This document shows, piece after piece, positions 47,926-60,691 of a DNA stretch of 64,000 bases. A program made the position numbers and the translations under genes. Each line of letters opens with the position of its first letter. The stretch's first letter is position 1. Source of the stretch: Nemopilema nomurai (taxonomy: Eukaryota > Cnidaria > Scyphozoa > Rhizostomeae > Rhizostomatidae); contig ML133457.1 of NCBI GenBank assembly GCA_003864495.1, positions 124,001 to 188,000 on the forward strand. The letters run 5' to 3'. Below the pieces are notes generated by a model. It was given only the letters and a program-made list of their open reading frames with translations, was not told the origin of the DNA and did not search any database.

Positions 47926-49974
47926 CAGCTCTGATAAAATATGAATCAGAAATCCTAAAAAATGCTGTACCTTCAATTAAGTTTTTTGCACTTCATAAAA
48001 CTGTCTCTAGATTGAAGTTAGAAGCTCGGCTAGCTACAAAGTGACTAGCTACATCGCGAACGACTTTGGCCCAAGGGTGCATATCATTCTGTTGAAACAT
48101 TTGTGGTCAGATTCAGAACCAAGAGCATCACACTCTAATTGTCTGTGCTAAACCCCAGACAACGCAGCGATATGTCGTTAGATGAGATGGCCGAGTCAGT
48201 TGCAAGCACAACACATCCGATTTCCTTGTTCGCTTTTCAGGTTTAGAAAGCGTTCAAGGAAATGTAATGATTGATTGGAGGCTATAAGAAGCTGAAAAAG
48301 CCTGATTTTGGATTTATTCATCTCAAATCACAGCGCACAACTGTTAAGCATATCCCAGGCAGCCTTTAAACAGAAAGACAGTAGATTTTATTGCTGACAG
48401 GCGTTGGAAAGAAAGAAAAAAGAGATTCAAAGTTTCTTGAGAAGTGTGCTTTAAAATACATCACCGGACACAAAGAATTTGAATGTCAAATGTTAAGCTG
48501 CATGTTGTGTTGGAGCTTTTTCTAGCTCCAGATGAAGATAAGTTGCCATTTTGTTTTGAGGCCTGTCTTGGTACCTGCTTCTGGCTTTTGCAGGCACCGC
48601 ACAAACTTATTGAATATTCTAAAGGCAGCTTGGACAGGCTGCAAACTTCACGCGTTTCCCTTCAAGCAAGCTGAAGAGCAAGCCATCTAGAAACAGGTAC
48701 ATGTTGGATGCAGCGTAGATTGTACTGGCTGCTCATCTATGCCGAACCTATTATTCACTGTTTACCTAGGAGGGACATGATGTACAAAAGTTTCTGTTAC
48801 GTCTCGGGTTTTCTGTTACACATTGCAAAGTATTTTCTTAGATTAGGACATCCCAGCTGCATCTTTTTCAGCATATCGTCAACTGCCTGTTTGTTTCGAC
48901 GTTGGGGGCTAGCCCCACTGACAATAGTTTGTCGACGGGGTGTGGAAAGATAAATAGACGCCATACGAAGCTGATGCACTTTTTGACACCATACGGAAAT
49001 AAGAACAAAATAAGTTATACATTGAATGAATAGCAAGAATTGAGCTTTGGTCGTTGAATTCTCCCGTTTAACCAGCACCCCCCCTCCCCAACCCCACAGA
49101 AACAATCCAAATCGACAAGGTACGCCTCTGCCCGTTACTAATTACCTTTACCAATTTATACAAAGACGAAGTAATTTCACCATAGGGCATTAAGTAAGTG
49201 GTGTTTAAAAGCCACGAAAAAAAGGCGCATCATAAATATCATAACTCGAGATCAGAATAGAAAGCCAAATGCATGCATTGAAAACATTGCCACTGAAAAA
49301 TTAATGGCCACTTTTTTAGCTGCCATGCTCTGGGAAATGCCTTCTGCCTTGCGAACACGGATGCCGGTGAACTGTTTTCCAAGCCTGAGTTTCAGTCACG
49401 TTTTTAACAAGATCTGTGCTTTCTCGTCAATGTCACAAGCTTCCCTTGATCCTTGGAATTAATGTACTTTATCAGCTTACGCTCTTGCCTTGCTTCTCAT
49501 AAACGAAATGCGTATATTCCTCTCGCGGTGCACAGAATACAAAAACTTGCAGATTGTCGCCTATGAATCATTTATTCTATATCAAGCATTTATCGCAAGC
49601 TTGCCACTTAGACGTTGCAGCTTCAAAGCAAACATCTTACAGACCTCGTTATCTACATCCATATTGCCAAGCGTGTGCTAGGTGGATTGCCCGTGAAATA
49701 GGATTATTGGTGCCTCTTAAGAAGCCTGGAAAGCAATTACGTCACAACGGGGCGTTAATCAAGAGTAATGCAGTTCGGCGGTGCAGTGACTTCCACAGAC
49801 AATGTCTGACTTGTTCTAGGTGTTTAATTTAACAAATCTAGCTGCATTTGATAAGATCAGAACGCTTGCAGGCAGTCTTTATGAAAAGAAGTTGTGGCAG
49901 AAAAGATAAGCAGGTAAAGGATTTGGGATTCGTACTTGCAAACGGTGTCGATGTTTAATGGGATAAAATGATGA

Positions 49975-50160
49975 TGAAATGTTGCTGCTGTTGTTGTTGT
50001 GGATGACGAAAAAGCTGCTGCTGTTGTTGTTGTTGATGATGAAAATGCTGCTTCTGTTGTTGTTGTTGATGATGAAAATGCTGCTTCTGTTGTTGTTGTT
50101 GATGACGAAAATGATGCTGCTATTGCTGTTGTTGTTGTTGTTGTTGCTGCTGATGATGAC
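49975..50160. repeat. 39-bp minisatellite of ctg/gtt/gat triplets
   Basis: About four copies of a 39-bp unit of the form gttgttgttgttgatgatgaaaatgctgcttct, grading into pure gttgtt. It is open in several frames on both strands, giving Leu- or Ser/Thr-rich artefacts. No gene is inferred. Confidence 0.9.
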
Positions 50161-50440
50161 AATATTGACTGATGTACTAACTTCGGCAAATCATCAAAGA
50201 TGCAATGGTTTTGTTGCTAGTTAGATATACAACTAGTTTTTTTGTTATGCTAAAACTTCTACTTATCCATTTTGCACGTCTTTTATGCATTAGCTGTCTT
50301 TTTAATTCAAATTCATCGTATCGACCAACAACACCCCCCCCCCTAGATCCACGCTTGCTTTTCTCCTCCTTGACCGCTTCCCTACTCCAATCAAGGCAAC
50401 CTCTAACCCAGCAGAGTATTTGGTTCTTTTAGTCATTAAT

Positions 50441-51280
50441 GGGTGATGTATTTTAAAAAGGCGATACTGAATGTTGTATTATGGAAAGATGGTACTATAT
50501 GCTCTACGCTTAAGAGCTGATACTGTATATTGTATTGCAAAGAACTGATATTGTTTGTTGTATGTTAGAGATATGATACTGTTCACTGCATTTTAAAGCA
50601 ATGATAATGGGTGATGTATTTCAAAAAGGCGATACTGAATGTTGTATTATGGAAAGATGGTACTATATGCTCTACGCTTAAGAGCTAATACTGTATATTG
50701 TATTGCAAAGAACTGATATTGTTTGTTGTATGTAAGAGATATGATACTGTTTACTGCATTTTAAAGCAATGATAATGGGTGATGTATTTTAAAAAGGCGA
50801 TACTGAATGTTGTATTATGGAAAGATGGTACTATATGCTCTACGCTTAAGAGCTAATACTGTATATTGTATTGCAAAGAACTGATATTGTTTGTTGTATG
50901 TAAGAGATATGATACTGTTTACTGCATTTTAAAGCAATGATAATGGGTGATGTATTTTAAAAAGGCGATACTGAATGTTGTATTATGGAAAGATGGTACT
51001 ATATGCTCTACGCTTAAGAGCTGATACGGTATATAGTATTATAAAGAACTGATATTGTTTGTTGTATGTTAGAGATATGGTACTGTTCACTGCATTTTAA
51101 AGCAATGATAATGGGTGATGTATTTTAAAAAGGCGATACTGAATGTTGTATTATGGAAAGATGGTACTATATGCTCTACGCTTAAGAGCTAATACTGTAT
51201 ATTGTATTGCAAAGAACTGATATTGTTTGTTGTATGTAAGAGATATGATACTGTTTACTGCATTTTAAAGCAATTATAAG
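50441..51280. repeat. Higher-order satellite: five copies of a 168-bp unit (6 x 28 bp)
   Basis: Units start at 50441, 50609, 50777, 50945 and 51113, each beginning gggtgatgtattt(t/c)aaaaag and almost identical. Each 168-bp unit divides into six diverged 28-bp monomers that begin gata(c/t)tg or ggtact. Diverged single monomers continue to about 51470. This is the organisation of higher-order satellite DNA. It has no coding potential. Confidence 0.95.
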
Positions 51281-51470
51281 ATTTGACGTATTATAAAAAG
51301 ACGGTACTTTGCACTTCCGAGACATGGCATTATATATGCGTAAGGGTTAATGCTACATCTTTTTGTAAAGAAATGATATTATTTATTGTATGTTAAAACG
51401 ATAATATCGCATGGCGCATTTGATATTGACGATACTGCATGTAAAACTTTAAGGAAGTTATATTGTATAA

Positions 51471-54400
51471 GCTGCTTGAAGAGATGTTTCTGTGAAAATT
51501 TAACACATGGTGTGCCATTCAGCCCAATGCGATGTTGGAACATTCCTAAGTGAACATACGATGCGTGGGTGACCATACAGGTATAGAATTATCTCTGTGC
51601 AATGCACGAAAAGTGTGTGGGATTAACGCTGTAAAATACAGCTAGAAATTGGCGCGTGTGCAAAATCGACCTGCCGAGTCCTGCAAAATAAGAACTTCAA
51701 AACAGATTAAGGTGCAGAGACAAAAGTGGCAGGGATTATACACAATCGGTTTGGTGTGGCAGAGATTATACATAAAATCTGACATCAGCTTTATTGCTGA
51801 GATGTAGAGCCATTAGTATATGCCTCTGAGGGCCAGACTTGAAGCGAGCCAGCCAGTATGAGTCAAAATGGTAAGGCCAACTCAATGTACAAATATCTCG
51901 ATTACTGCAATAACGTAAGATGTCCCAGTTTCCAAATAGAGTCAGATGAATAGTAACAATAATAATAATACCTTTTTTAATTGACGTAGGCATACTAAAT
52001 AATAATAATAAATTTATAGAATTAATAAACTAATAGATTTTGTCCCATAACTTATAGTTTTAACCTTTGGAACAGATAGAGTATCCAGTTTTTGAAGATT
52101 ATAGCTTTTGTGTTTGGGAGAAAGTAGTCTTTGATAATAGTCTTTTTCCTGGTTAAAAACATCTGCAATATTAAATTTAAATTTTAAGCTGCTCAGGCAA
52201 GTATACGAAGAGGTAGTGAATGTGATAAGGGTCATTCCTTCACAGGATGAAGTAATAAAAGGAGGCTTTGCTCGAAATAGAGGCTCTGATTCACAATGGT
52301 TTCCAACTGTGACTATTTAACAGACTAAAGCCAATAAATTCGTATTTTGAATTTGCTTGTTGGATTAACAGAAAGTAAAGAGATTGGAAGCCTCGGATAA
52401 CTAAGCAATGCTTGCAGTTTTGATTGAGAGAGCTTCAAATCTACAGCTTCAGCGCTCTCAGAAAGGCTTAACAAAGTAACAGTGTCACATAAAGATAACG
52501 ATTTAGAAAATTTAACTAGTTCACCACTTCACTTTATCAATCTTATAAGTTCTTCTTTAACTAAATTTCAGACCTCTAAAGTGGTTAGGCTTTTTGCTCT
52601 GCCATCCGAATAATGAATCATGAATATAAAGACATTAGGCACAAATCTATAACATGGTAATTGAGATAAGAAGAAAACTTGTTATCGGTTCGCATTTTTA
52701 ACAGGCTTGAAAGGTGAATCAAAGAACGAATTGAAAATTAAAGAATTTCATCTAAATGCAATTTCATCAACAGTTAATTTAAGTATATGAAATGAATAAA
52801 TACTTTCTAATAAAATCCGCAATAATGTTACTAAAGAGTTAAATTGAAATTATACTTTAATTTGATATAAAGCTGGAAATGTTTTGCAATGTTTTGGAAA
52901 GCACTGGGAATCTCCTCGCGTCACCGAAATTTTTCTTGTGCTTAGATTGACGAAAGCAGATATTGAATGAATTTACGTAAGAAAGTGGGAGATTGATTAT
53001 GATACGTCAGAGCTAACCCACGAACCATTCTTTTTAACAGCTTTTGTTTTTTTGCAGACGTAGAATTTAAGCTTTTAAGACCAAACATTAGAACCATGAT
53101 CAACGTATAACTTCTACGGCGGCGTCAAATGATATCTTATGAAGCATGTTTTCCTGTACACCTAATAATCTGAACTTCAGTTTTATAATCACTGCGTTTA
53201 TGTAAGAAAGTACAGCTTGGCAACAACAATGAGAGAAGAATTGGGAATTAATCAACGCACATGGACTGTAAGTGGAAAGCAGAGAGTTATTAAGACCAGA
53301 GATGCATACTGATAAAGTATCTCTGATCTTCATAAACAAGAAGATCTTCATAGAGAAGACTGGGAATCATCTGTGTTGACACATACAGCACTTGGCTACC
53401 AATATCTGAAGGCACAAGAACATCTTCAGGGTAGTATGTGTTTCTCATTTAAGTTCGCGTTAAGGTAAGCATCCAGTGAACAGATTTGAATATTTAACGG
53501 GCTAAAGCGAAAAAAACTTATAGCAGGTGCGTACAAAAAACCTTCGTTGGTAGCTAACTCTCCAGATCTGGTATTGCTATAATTCAAGGTCGTGTAAACC
53601 TGTTGAAAAAGCTTACAGCCCTGCAGCAATTGCAGAATGACGCACAAACTTCTGTCCGTGGGTAGGCTGCGATTCATTTTGAACATTTCTGCAAACAGCT
53701 AAACCTGCAAAGCATGTTGCTAATTTCTGGTGCACTTGAAAGACGCATAAAACTCGAACTAGTATCAGGGTGGCTCTCGAAGCGACCAATAGAGTATGAC
53801 GTAAGCAGTCTCTAAACCAAAGCATAGCAAGAAAAGACAACCTTTTTCAATTTGATACACAGAATGACTTACTTCTAGTCCTAGGCCTTGCCAGCATCCC
53901 TTTTTCTATTGCCAAGAGCAGCTTGGCAGCCTACGCTAGATGTCCAAGTTGCAGTTAACTGTTATCCCAGAGAACTTCGTCCAGATTTCCGCGAATAAAC
54001 TACACACAGTAAATCTAATTTGGTCTCCTCCAGACCCGTTCTTCCTTTCAAAATCTTCTTACAAGCGAGAATGTGCTTCGTTGTATTTAACGAATTTCAC
54101 CTGCTGTACATGGGGGTGATTGCGTTCTCTCGTTTTCGCCTTTCGCCGCTCGCCGCTCGTTCGCGACGCGCGCCTCTAGCATATTTCCCAACATTTGCGC
54201 AATCGCTCGTCTTCGAGCTACACACCACTGCAGCAATCGGAAAGCAAATTGGTCGATGCATAGCTTAAAATGAAGAGACAAATTCACGTTGGTCAGTATT
54301 TGAGATTCGGTCACTTAGAGCTAGACATGCCTGCAGTCACATTTGCATTTGTTCCAGGAACTGTAGCATTTGGAAAAGCCTTAGCGCTGGCAGGGAAATG

Positions 54401-55169
54401 TTTTAAGGCGGCCCGGGATTATCGTTTGGCTGTTTTGGGACCATCTGCCCTCGGTTTGTCTCATGTCCTCAGAGCATGGCGACCAGAACGTGATATGAGC
54501 AGCCGAATGCACGCATGCGCAGCAAGAATCAGCTGTGGCACTCATTTCATGAAAGTAGACTGAAGGACGGGGGGGTCCGGGATGGAATTGTCAGAAAATA
54601 ACCATTTCCAGTTGAAACACGTGGAAAGCAGCTTCGACCGAGAAGGTCGGGTGGTTGATTTCAGACCGCACCCAAGCACGCTGTTTACTTTTGCTCGATG
54701 TTGACAGATGACGAAATCATTTTGCCTCGTGCACCAAAGCTTCGATTGCACGTGCAGTTCCTTATAGAATAGCGCATTTATGGGTGTACGCAGCTCAAAC
54801 GAACACAACTACGGAGTTTCAAAATATTGTTCGATCAAATTATTGCATCATCGTGTTAATCTGGAACAGAAATTAGCTTTTTAAAAGTGGTTCAACCGAA
54901 TGTTGTAGGTGATTCTAGTTTCGTACACGATTGCCCAGTTTGAAATATTAACTCTTTGACGGAGCGCAGCCAAGGCCCAAGAATCTTCGCTTGCCTTTTT
55001 TGTATTCCAATTAAAAACGAACACGACATACTTAATAAAATGTGCCATTCATAGCAAAAAAAGACACAGGGTCATCGAGTTCTGGCTATGTATGGCACTT
55101 ACAATATACAACGTTTCATTATTCTTTAATTATAATATCGCCTGCCTTGAAATTGAGCTTTTAGAATAC
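51471..55169. other. Gene-free stretch with a CpG-rich patch
   Basis: Mostly AT-rich with no recognised gene. Around 54110-54560 there is an island of higher GC and CpG (ttcgccgctcgccgctcgtt) containing short frames on both strands (plus-strand ATG at 54270, 97 codons; minus-strand 54087-54314). No domain is recognisable, so this may be a promoter-like CpG patch or non-coding RNA. Confidence 0.4.
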
Positions 55170-55328
55170 GCAGGGGCGCAACTAGGATATTTTAAGGGCA
55201 GGGGTTTCGTGGTAGAAATGGGGCATAAAGACATTGGATTTCCATGGGAATAGGGCAAAATTCACTTCCTTGCCAAAAATGGCAGGGGTTGTAACCCCCA
55301 CAACCCCCCTTAGATGAGCCCCTGATGC
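55170..55328. mobile_element. Small inverted-repeat element (caggggcgcaact ends)
   Basis: The left end acgcaggggcgcaactagga is mirrored by tagatgagcccctgatgcg on the right (imperfect). The interior contains ggcaggggttgtaacccccac, a short hairpin. It is probably a MITE, with diverged ends. Confidence 0.5.
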
Positions 55329-55489
55329 GTGAAATTTTTTTTTCCAACTCAAGTGACAAGTTACACTCTTCTCAATTTGGGACAAGTGAACATCCCAAGG
55401 ACCTATGACCACCAAAAATGCTGCATAGAGTGCTTTAAGCAAATGACAATTATATCCTACCAAACTCGGTCCTGGACAGTTAAGACATT

Positions 55490-55870
55490 TACCGTAAATC
55501 TTCGAATAAGCCCCCTGAGGGCTTATTTATTTTGACATTTTTGGGTGGGGGCTTATTCGAGGGAGGGGCTTATTCGGGGGGGGGGGGCTTATTAAATTTC
55601 CTGAAACATGCCACATAAAAATACAATTTTTGAAATTTTTTCCTTTTCATAATATAAAAAATAACTTAAGTATAAAGTAACATTTGATTGAATTATTAAC
55701 AAAAACATACATTTTTATGGTTATTCACTAAAATGCCAAAGGCAACCTCAGGAGTCAAAAATCTACAAATCGAGGGGGGGGCTTTTCAAAGTTTGTAGTT
55801 CTAGGGTGGGGGCTTATTCAAGTAGGGGGGCTTTTTCGAGGGGGGGGAGCCAATTCGAGGATTTACGGTA
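55490..55870. mobile_element. MITE with taccgtaaat ends and repeated gcttattcga/poly-G motif
   Basis: 381 bp starting taccgtaaatcttcgaataa and ending attcgaggatttacggta, an inverted repeat of about 25 bp with a few mismatches and TA at both borders. Inside, ggggggcttattcgagg-type units recur at both ends around an AT-rich core. It is non-coding. Confidence 0.78.
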
Positions 55871-56007
55871 TCTGGTGTTTGTAAATCCTTGAGAATTACT
55901 TATACTTTCGAAGACAGTTTTCAAGCGAACCACTTAATTCGAATCCCCTTTTCAGTTTCCGTTGTTTCTAGGTGGCACAGAGCAGTGGAGATTTTGCATT
56001 CTAGACA

Positions 56008-56160
56008 TTTTTTGTCCGACACTCCTCAGAGTATGCGAACGTCGGACAAGGAACATAAGCTGACAGAATAAAAAGCCAGTTGCGAATCAAAAACACTAGA
56101 GGGTTGTAACAAAGCACATGATTGGCTGTTTAATAACCAATCAGCGCTCAGCTTTTGAAG
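56008..56160. mobile_element. Dispersed repeat with perfect ttgtccgac/gtcggacaa hairpin
   Basis: Carries a 9-bp perfect inverted pair (56012-56020 and 56041-56049) around a 20-base loop, followed by ctgacagaataaa and ccaatcagcgctcagc. The same order of motifs occurs at 3470-3670 and in part inside the element at 29442. Confidence 0.65.
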
Positions 56161-58075
56161 CACTACCCAACTGTACAAATATACAAGCTTTTCCACGTTC
56201 TTCAATTCCATGATCCCTTATAAGGGGTTTGGGGGGGGGGGTGGTGTTGCTTTCCAGGAATTCAACTATATTCAGATTCAAACTCAGAAGATATTTTGTT
56301 GAAAGTGGTTGATAATAATTCTTTGAATTTTTCGACATGAGTTAGTATGAGGAGGACCTATTAAAAAGAACGATGACAAAAATCAAAAATTCTCAACCCT
56401 TTGCAAAAGCACAATTGTGATTGTCCACATTTTCTCCTAAATAAAAAAACGAAGAGCGTATAGATAATGTGCCTTTATTAATTTTTAAAATGTTGAGTGC
56501 AATGCTGGATTGAGCAAAGCAAAATTTTCTATTGCACAACGAAAAATTATCAAACGCTTTTTCGTTTGGAGTAAAAGACTTTTGCTACAACCATGTTCAT
56601 CGTTTATATTATCTGGGGCAAATTCTTTGGGGTCATTGAAATTCGGTCAGCCATGGACCTCAAAAACAACCTAGTTCTATTTTCTACAATTTTACAAATA
56701 GCCAGAAATATTTCACCTGGCAATGAAGACTGTTTACTGTTTAAATCAATTCGAAGCACATTCTCTTTGCAAAGTCATTATTCCATAAATATCATGGAGC
56801 AATACTTCAGTGTCTCCCTTGAAGAATGAATTAGAATTCCAGTAGGATACTAAATGTTGGCGACCTTTTTGGATAATAAAAATTATCAATAAGAATCCTT
56901 TTTGGTCACAGTTAATCACTGTCAATCGGTCTCTTACATAACCCTTTCTGAGTTCGTTAAAGTCCCATCATTTCCTGCAAGTTTTAAAAGCTTGAATTCT
57001 GATTAAATATTTTAAAACATCATGAGGCCGTTTTTGCAGTTTCTGCGAACTTGAGCTGAATGATGTTCATTTGCGCTCGACTGTTTTAATACTTGAAAAC
57101 TTTGATGTCAATCTGAAAATATGACCGCGTTCTTTTTAATTATTCATGAATTGCATGTATTTTTCATATCTATATGGCAGATTGGCTGAAGTTTTCGAAG
57201 AAAAGGGCACTTGCTGGCTGAGAACGAACTAAAAAATGTTAGTTGTGTGGATAACAGAAGATCGGAGTAAAAACGTCTCGGGGAAAGACAAGGAATAATT
57301 GAGGGCTTCTATGAGAAAGCACCATAGAGCCTCACCCCCCACATTTGAAAAACTTTTGGCAAGCTTTCGAAAAGTTTGCAATCTCCTTGTTTGAAAGCTT
57401 GAACATTGTATATTTCAGTACGGAAAACGACAATTTGCGTGATGCTGTCAATCTTAAATGAAAAATTTACATATTCTGTAACTTCTTCAAGTGGTTTTCA
57501 AGAACATTTAATTTCAAACTCGTGCGTACACGAGCAATAACTCCGTTCTCAATATATAAAATATTGAGCCATATCTAACAATATAATGCGAAATTAAAGA
57601 AATTTTCATCATTATTTTTGTTCTTATTACTCTTATTGATGCCTTAATTAAAAGTTGGCTGTTTTAAAAAGCTAGAAATGAAAGTCAGTTTAGGCCAATT
57701 ATTTACATAAGGCGTTACAAAAGAAATGCATAATAATTGCAAATAACCTCAACCGTATAAAGTTTTGCAAATCCTACAGTTGCAATGTTTGCATTTTACT
57801 TACTTGCCCTTTATTTCTTGCTGCCGTTAAATTTTTGCGGCTCTGATATCAAGGGTAATGTGCTACTTAAAGCGTACGCCAAGCAGAGAATTATCCATAT
57901 GCGTGTAGGGCCTAATCAAAAACAAATATTAACAAGTGGCGTGATTCTTTTTCAAGCATTTGGGCTATAATTAGTAAAAACCGCAACTATTTGTGAATCA
58001 AAGAGTATCGCTGACTTTACGGTCTTCATTATAATAGACTCAATGTTATTGATGTTATATAAATATTTCGCCTAC
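56161..58075. other. Gene-free AT-rich stretch
   Basis: No coding chain recognised. It contains a poly-G tract at 56228-56241. A plus-strand 61-codon frame at 57785-57970 starts with a hydrophobic signal-like segment, but it has no homologue I recognise and no upstream promoter evidence, so it is not called. Confidence 0.45.
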
Positions 58076-58198
58076 CTTCTTGAGCTCTTTTCCGCCCATC
58101 ATTTGAATGCTAGCGAGCGGTCTTTGGTGCAATTCTGTGCAATACAAAATATCGCATTCCATGTCGTCGATGGTCGCCAGCACCGAGAAACTCGCCAT
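58076..58198 (-). CDS. Possible first exon of an unidentified gene
   Basis: An ATG-initiated frame of 41 codons (MASFSVLATIDDMECDILYC...) ending AAG|gtaggc in phase 0. The peptide is well mixed in composition and its G+C is above the surroundings, as expected of coding sequence here. Later exons would lie to the left, but I found none that could be joined confidently. No domain is recognised; this could be a spurious frame. Confidence 0.35.
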
Positions 58199-59459
58199 TC
58201 CTTCTCCTTAAACATTTTTAGGAACAGACAAAGAAGTTTTAATCACCCTTCATTTGATGCAATAGAGCCGCCATTTATTAAATTACGATATTCAATGAAC
58301 GACCGCTGTGCATCGATTCAAACCCCCTTTTGACCTTATTTGGGAGATCCGACGATGGAGGGCGATCAAAATGTCGTACGTCATTTGCAATGCCTGGAAA
58401 ACAACCAGAAAATTGGTCATGCATTGGGGAACTTAACGTTAATTAGGATCTTTGACTTAATATGAAACTGTTAAAAATATTTTCTGTGGAGAAAAAGTTG
58501 GCGTGTTCTAAATGGTGTGGGCACATCACTGGGTGAGAGGGGATGCCCCTTGGCCCTTCATAAAACAAATGAAGCTTCTTTGGATCTACCTACATACCCC
58601 CTCCCAGAATACAACTCAAGCACTTGAAGGCTCCTACAGTAACGCAGCCCCCTGGTTAAACTATGATACTTTTTTTATGTAGAACTAAATTAAAAGGAGT
58701 TGAGAAAATAGCAGGAGAGCGTGGACCTGCTTTTTTTCTTCATATTAAACCCTCCCACTCGTGGAAGATACGACACCCCAGTTACGCTATGCAAAAGATC
58801 TTGAATGTCGACTATCTGTTCAGGGGTCCCATTACTAAGCAAGCTCCGCTCTTAAGACTTTTGTAGCAAGTGTAGTTTGCAGCAGAACTTGTGCCTTTTG
58901 AATTTTTAATGAGAATTTTCGGCATTTGATTGAAATCAGCACTAAAGAGCCTCTATTCTTTTTAAACCTCATCTGATGCCGTAGAAGAGACATCTGCCTA
59001 CAAGAAATTTTCCCGCAACCTATTTTGAAGCGATGGAAGCATTTCGTTTTGCCTAACGCTCGAAGTAGGGGGGCTAAAAAGATCTCAGGATTGGAGCAAT
59101 CAAAGAGCTTCTTTATTTTAAACAATTTCACCTGATGTTCGAAGCTAAGTTGGAAGTCAAAGATATTTTTCTCTTCTACCGATAACATTAGTGGTAAATA
59201 CTTGAGTTCAACGATACCTGATTTTCTTGGAAGGAGAGGGGGGAGGTGTTGTTTGTTTTGTGGTTGTAGTGTTATCCACTGGTATCTAATTTCCAAAGGT
59301 ACCTTTTCATAGAAAATAAAGCTCAGGTTTAAATAAAATTTGATAGACAATTTTGTTCCTGTATGTAACTTGAAATTTCTTCATAGAATAAGGGGATAAA
59401 AATACAGGGTTCGCATGAAAACTCTGGGTGCAGATTTGTAGAAGGAAAAAGGTTGATCA

Positions 59460-59712
59460 AAGGAACTGCCTTCTCTCCAAAACCCCCTCTCCACGAAACC
59501 CATCCTCTCCAAAACCCCTTCTCCCCAAAACCCCTTCTCCCTAAAACCCCTTCTCCCCAAAACCCCGTCTCTCCAAAACCCCTGCTCTCTAAAATCCCTT
59601 CTCCCCAAAACCCAGTCTCTCCAAACCCCCTGCTCTAAAATCCCTTCTCCCCAAAACCCCGTCTCTCCAAAACTTCTTCTCTCTCAAATCCCTTCTCCCT
59701 AAAACCCCTTCA
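59460..59712. repeat. ccaaaaccccttctc minisatellite
   Basis: About fifteen copies of a 15-18-bp unit of the form ccaaaacccctt(c)tct with variants. Long artificial Pro-rich or Gly/Phe-rich frames run through it on both strands. The rest of 58200-60691 shows no recognised gene; a minus-strand frame at 58835-59350 looks random. Confidence 0.9.
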
Positions 59713-60691
59713 GTCCTAGTCCTAAACTACTATAAGTACCCAACAGGCAATGATAAGCAGAAACTGATAAACAATACATTGTTACAGCATCCGATACGTA
59801 GGTACAGATTTCACTACACGATAAAACCGTGCAATACTTGATAACTACATTACCAAGGACCCCTTTAAATACTGCGATTTTACATATGAATGAACATCGT
59901 AGAGTAAGATAATACGGAGGCATCACAGACTAGGGCTTCAATCTTGAGCCGCAATCTGTTTGTTTACAGGGCGAACAAAGGACATTTCAACTACGCAGGT
60001 AAAAGTGCTTCGCTCCCGATTCCAGAATCGGTCCATGATATGAATTGATGCGAAGTAACAACTTGATAATTAAGAGTACAAGTTTTATGTTTATGGCAAT
60101 CCACCCGAAAGAAAAATCGGGAACGTTCACACGGGCCCTCCCTGTTCACCAGACTCACCAGAGCTGCCCCAAAGGAAACTGCTAGCTGTGCCAAAGTGTG
60201 ACAGTTCCAAACTTGTCGAGAAAACACATCCCCAGTGATAAGCGAAGGTAGCAAATTTCCTACCAATATGCTACTAATTGTTGGCCCGTGTATATTTTCT
60301 ATGCATTCTTAACCCAAGGGTCACAAGCCGTGCCCCAAGGCCCCCAAAGCCCCATTTCTGTAGCGGACTAGTTTCTACATTGATTAATACCTGCAATATC
60401 TAATACAATTTTGAATTTCTAACAATTGCGCATTTTCATTCATATATAACAATTTCACTTTAAGATAATTCTAACTGCGATACTACTCTATAAAAAGATA
60501 TTCTATAAGTATCCTGTAAAAATGTAAATATTATAGAGATGAAAACCTGGAGCGTATCGGCATCTATTAGACACAAGATATAGAAAATGTGATTGGTTAA
60601 TCGAAAAGTAAGGCTGTAGCTATGTCATAGCTCTCCAGTTGTTATAAAATTTTTATTCTTTATATTTTGGGAGTGGCTCGAAGAATGAAAG

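Noticed and set aside
49857..50224. Ser/Thr-rich and Leu-rich frames
   Set aside because: They are produced by the ctg/gtt triplet minisatellite.
50441..51280. Regular repeats that might suggest a CRISPR array
   Set aside because: Monomers are contiguous with no unique spacers, and the context is a eukaryotic intergenic region.
58835..59350. 171-codon minus-strand frame
   Set aside because: No recognisable domain and random-like composition; kept out despite its length.
59381..59638. Repeat peptides on both strands (Gly/Phe/Trp-rich and Pro-rich)
   Set aside because: They are artefacts of the ccaaaacccctt minisatellite.
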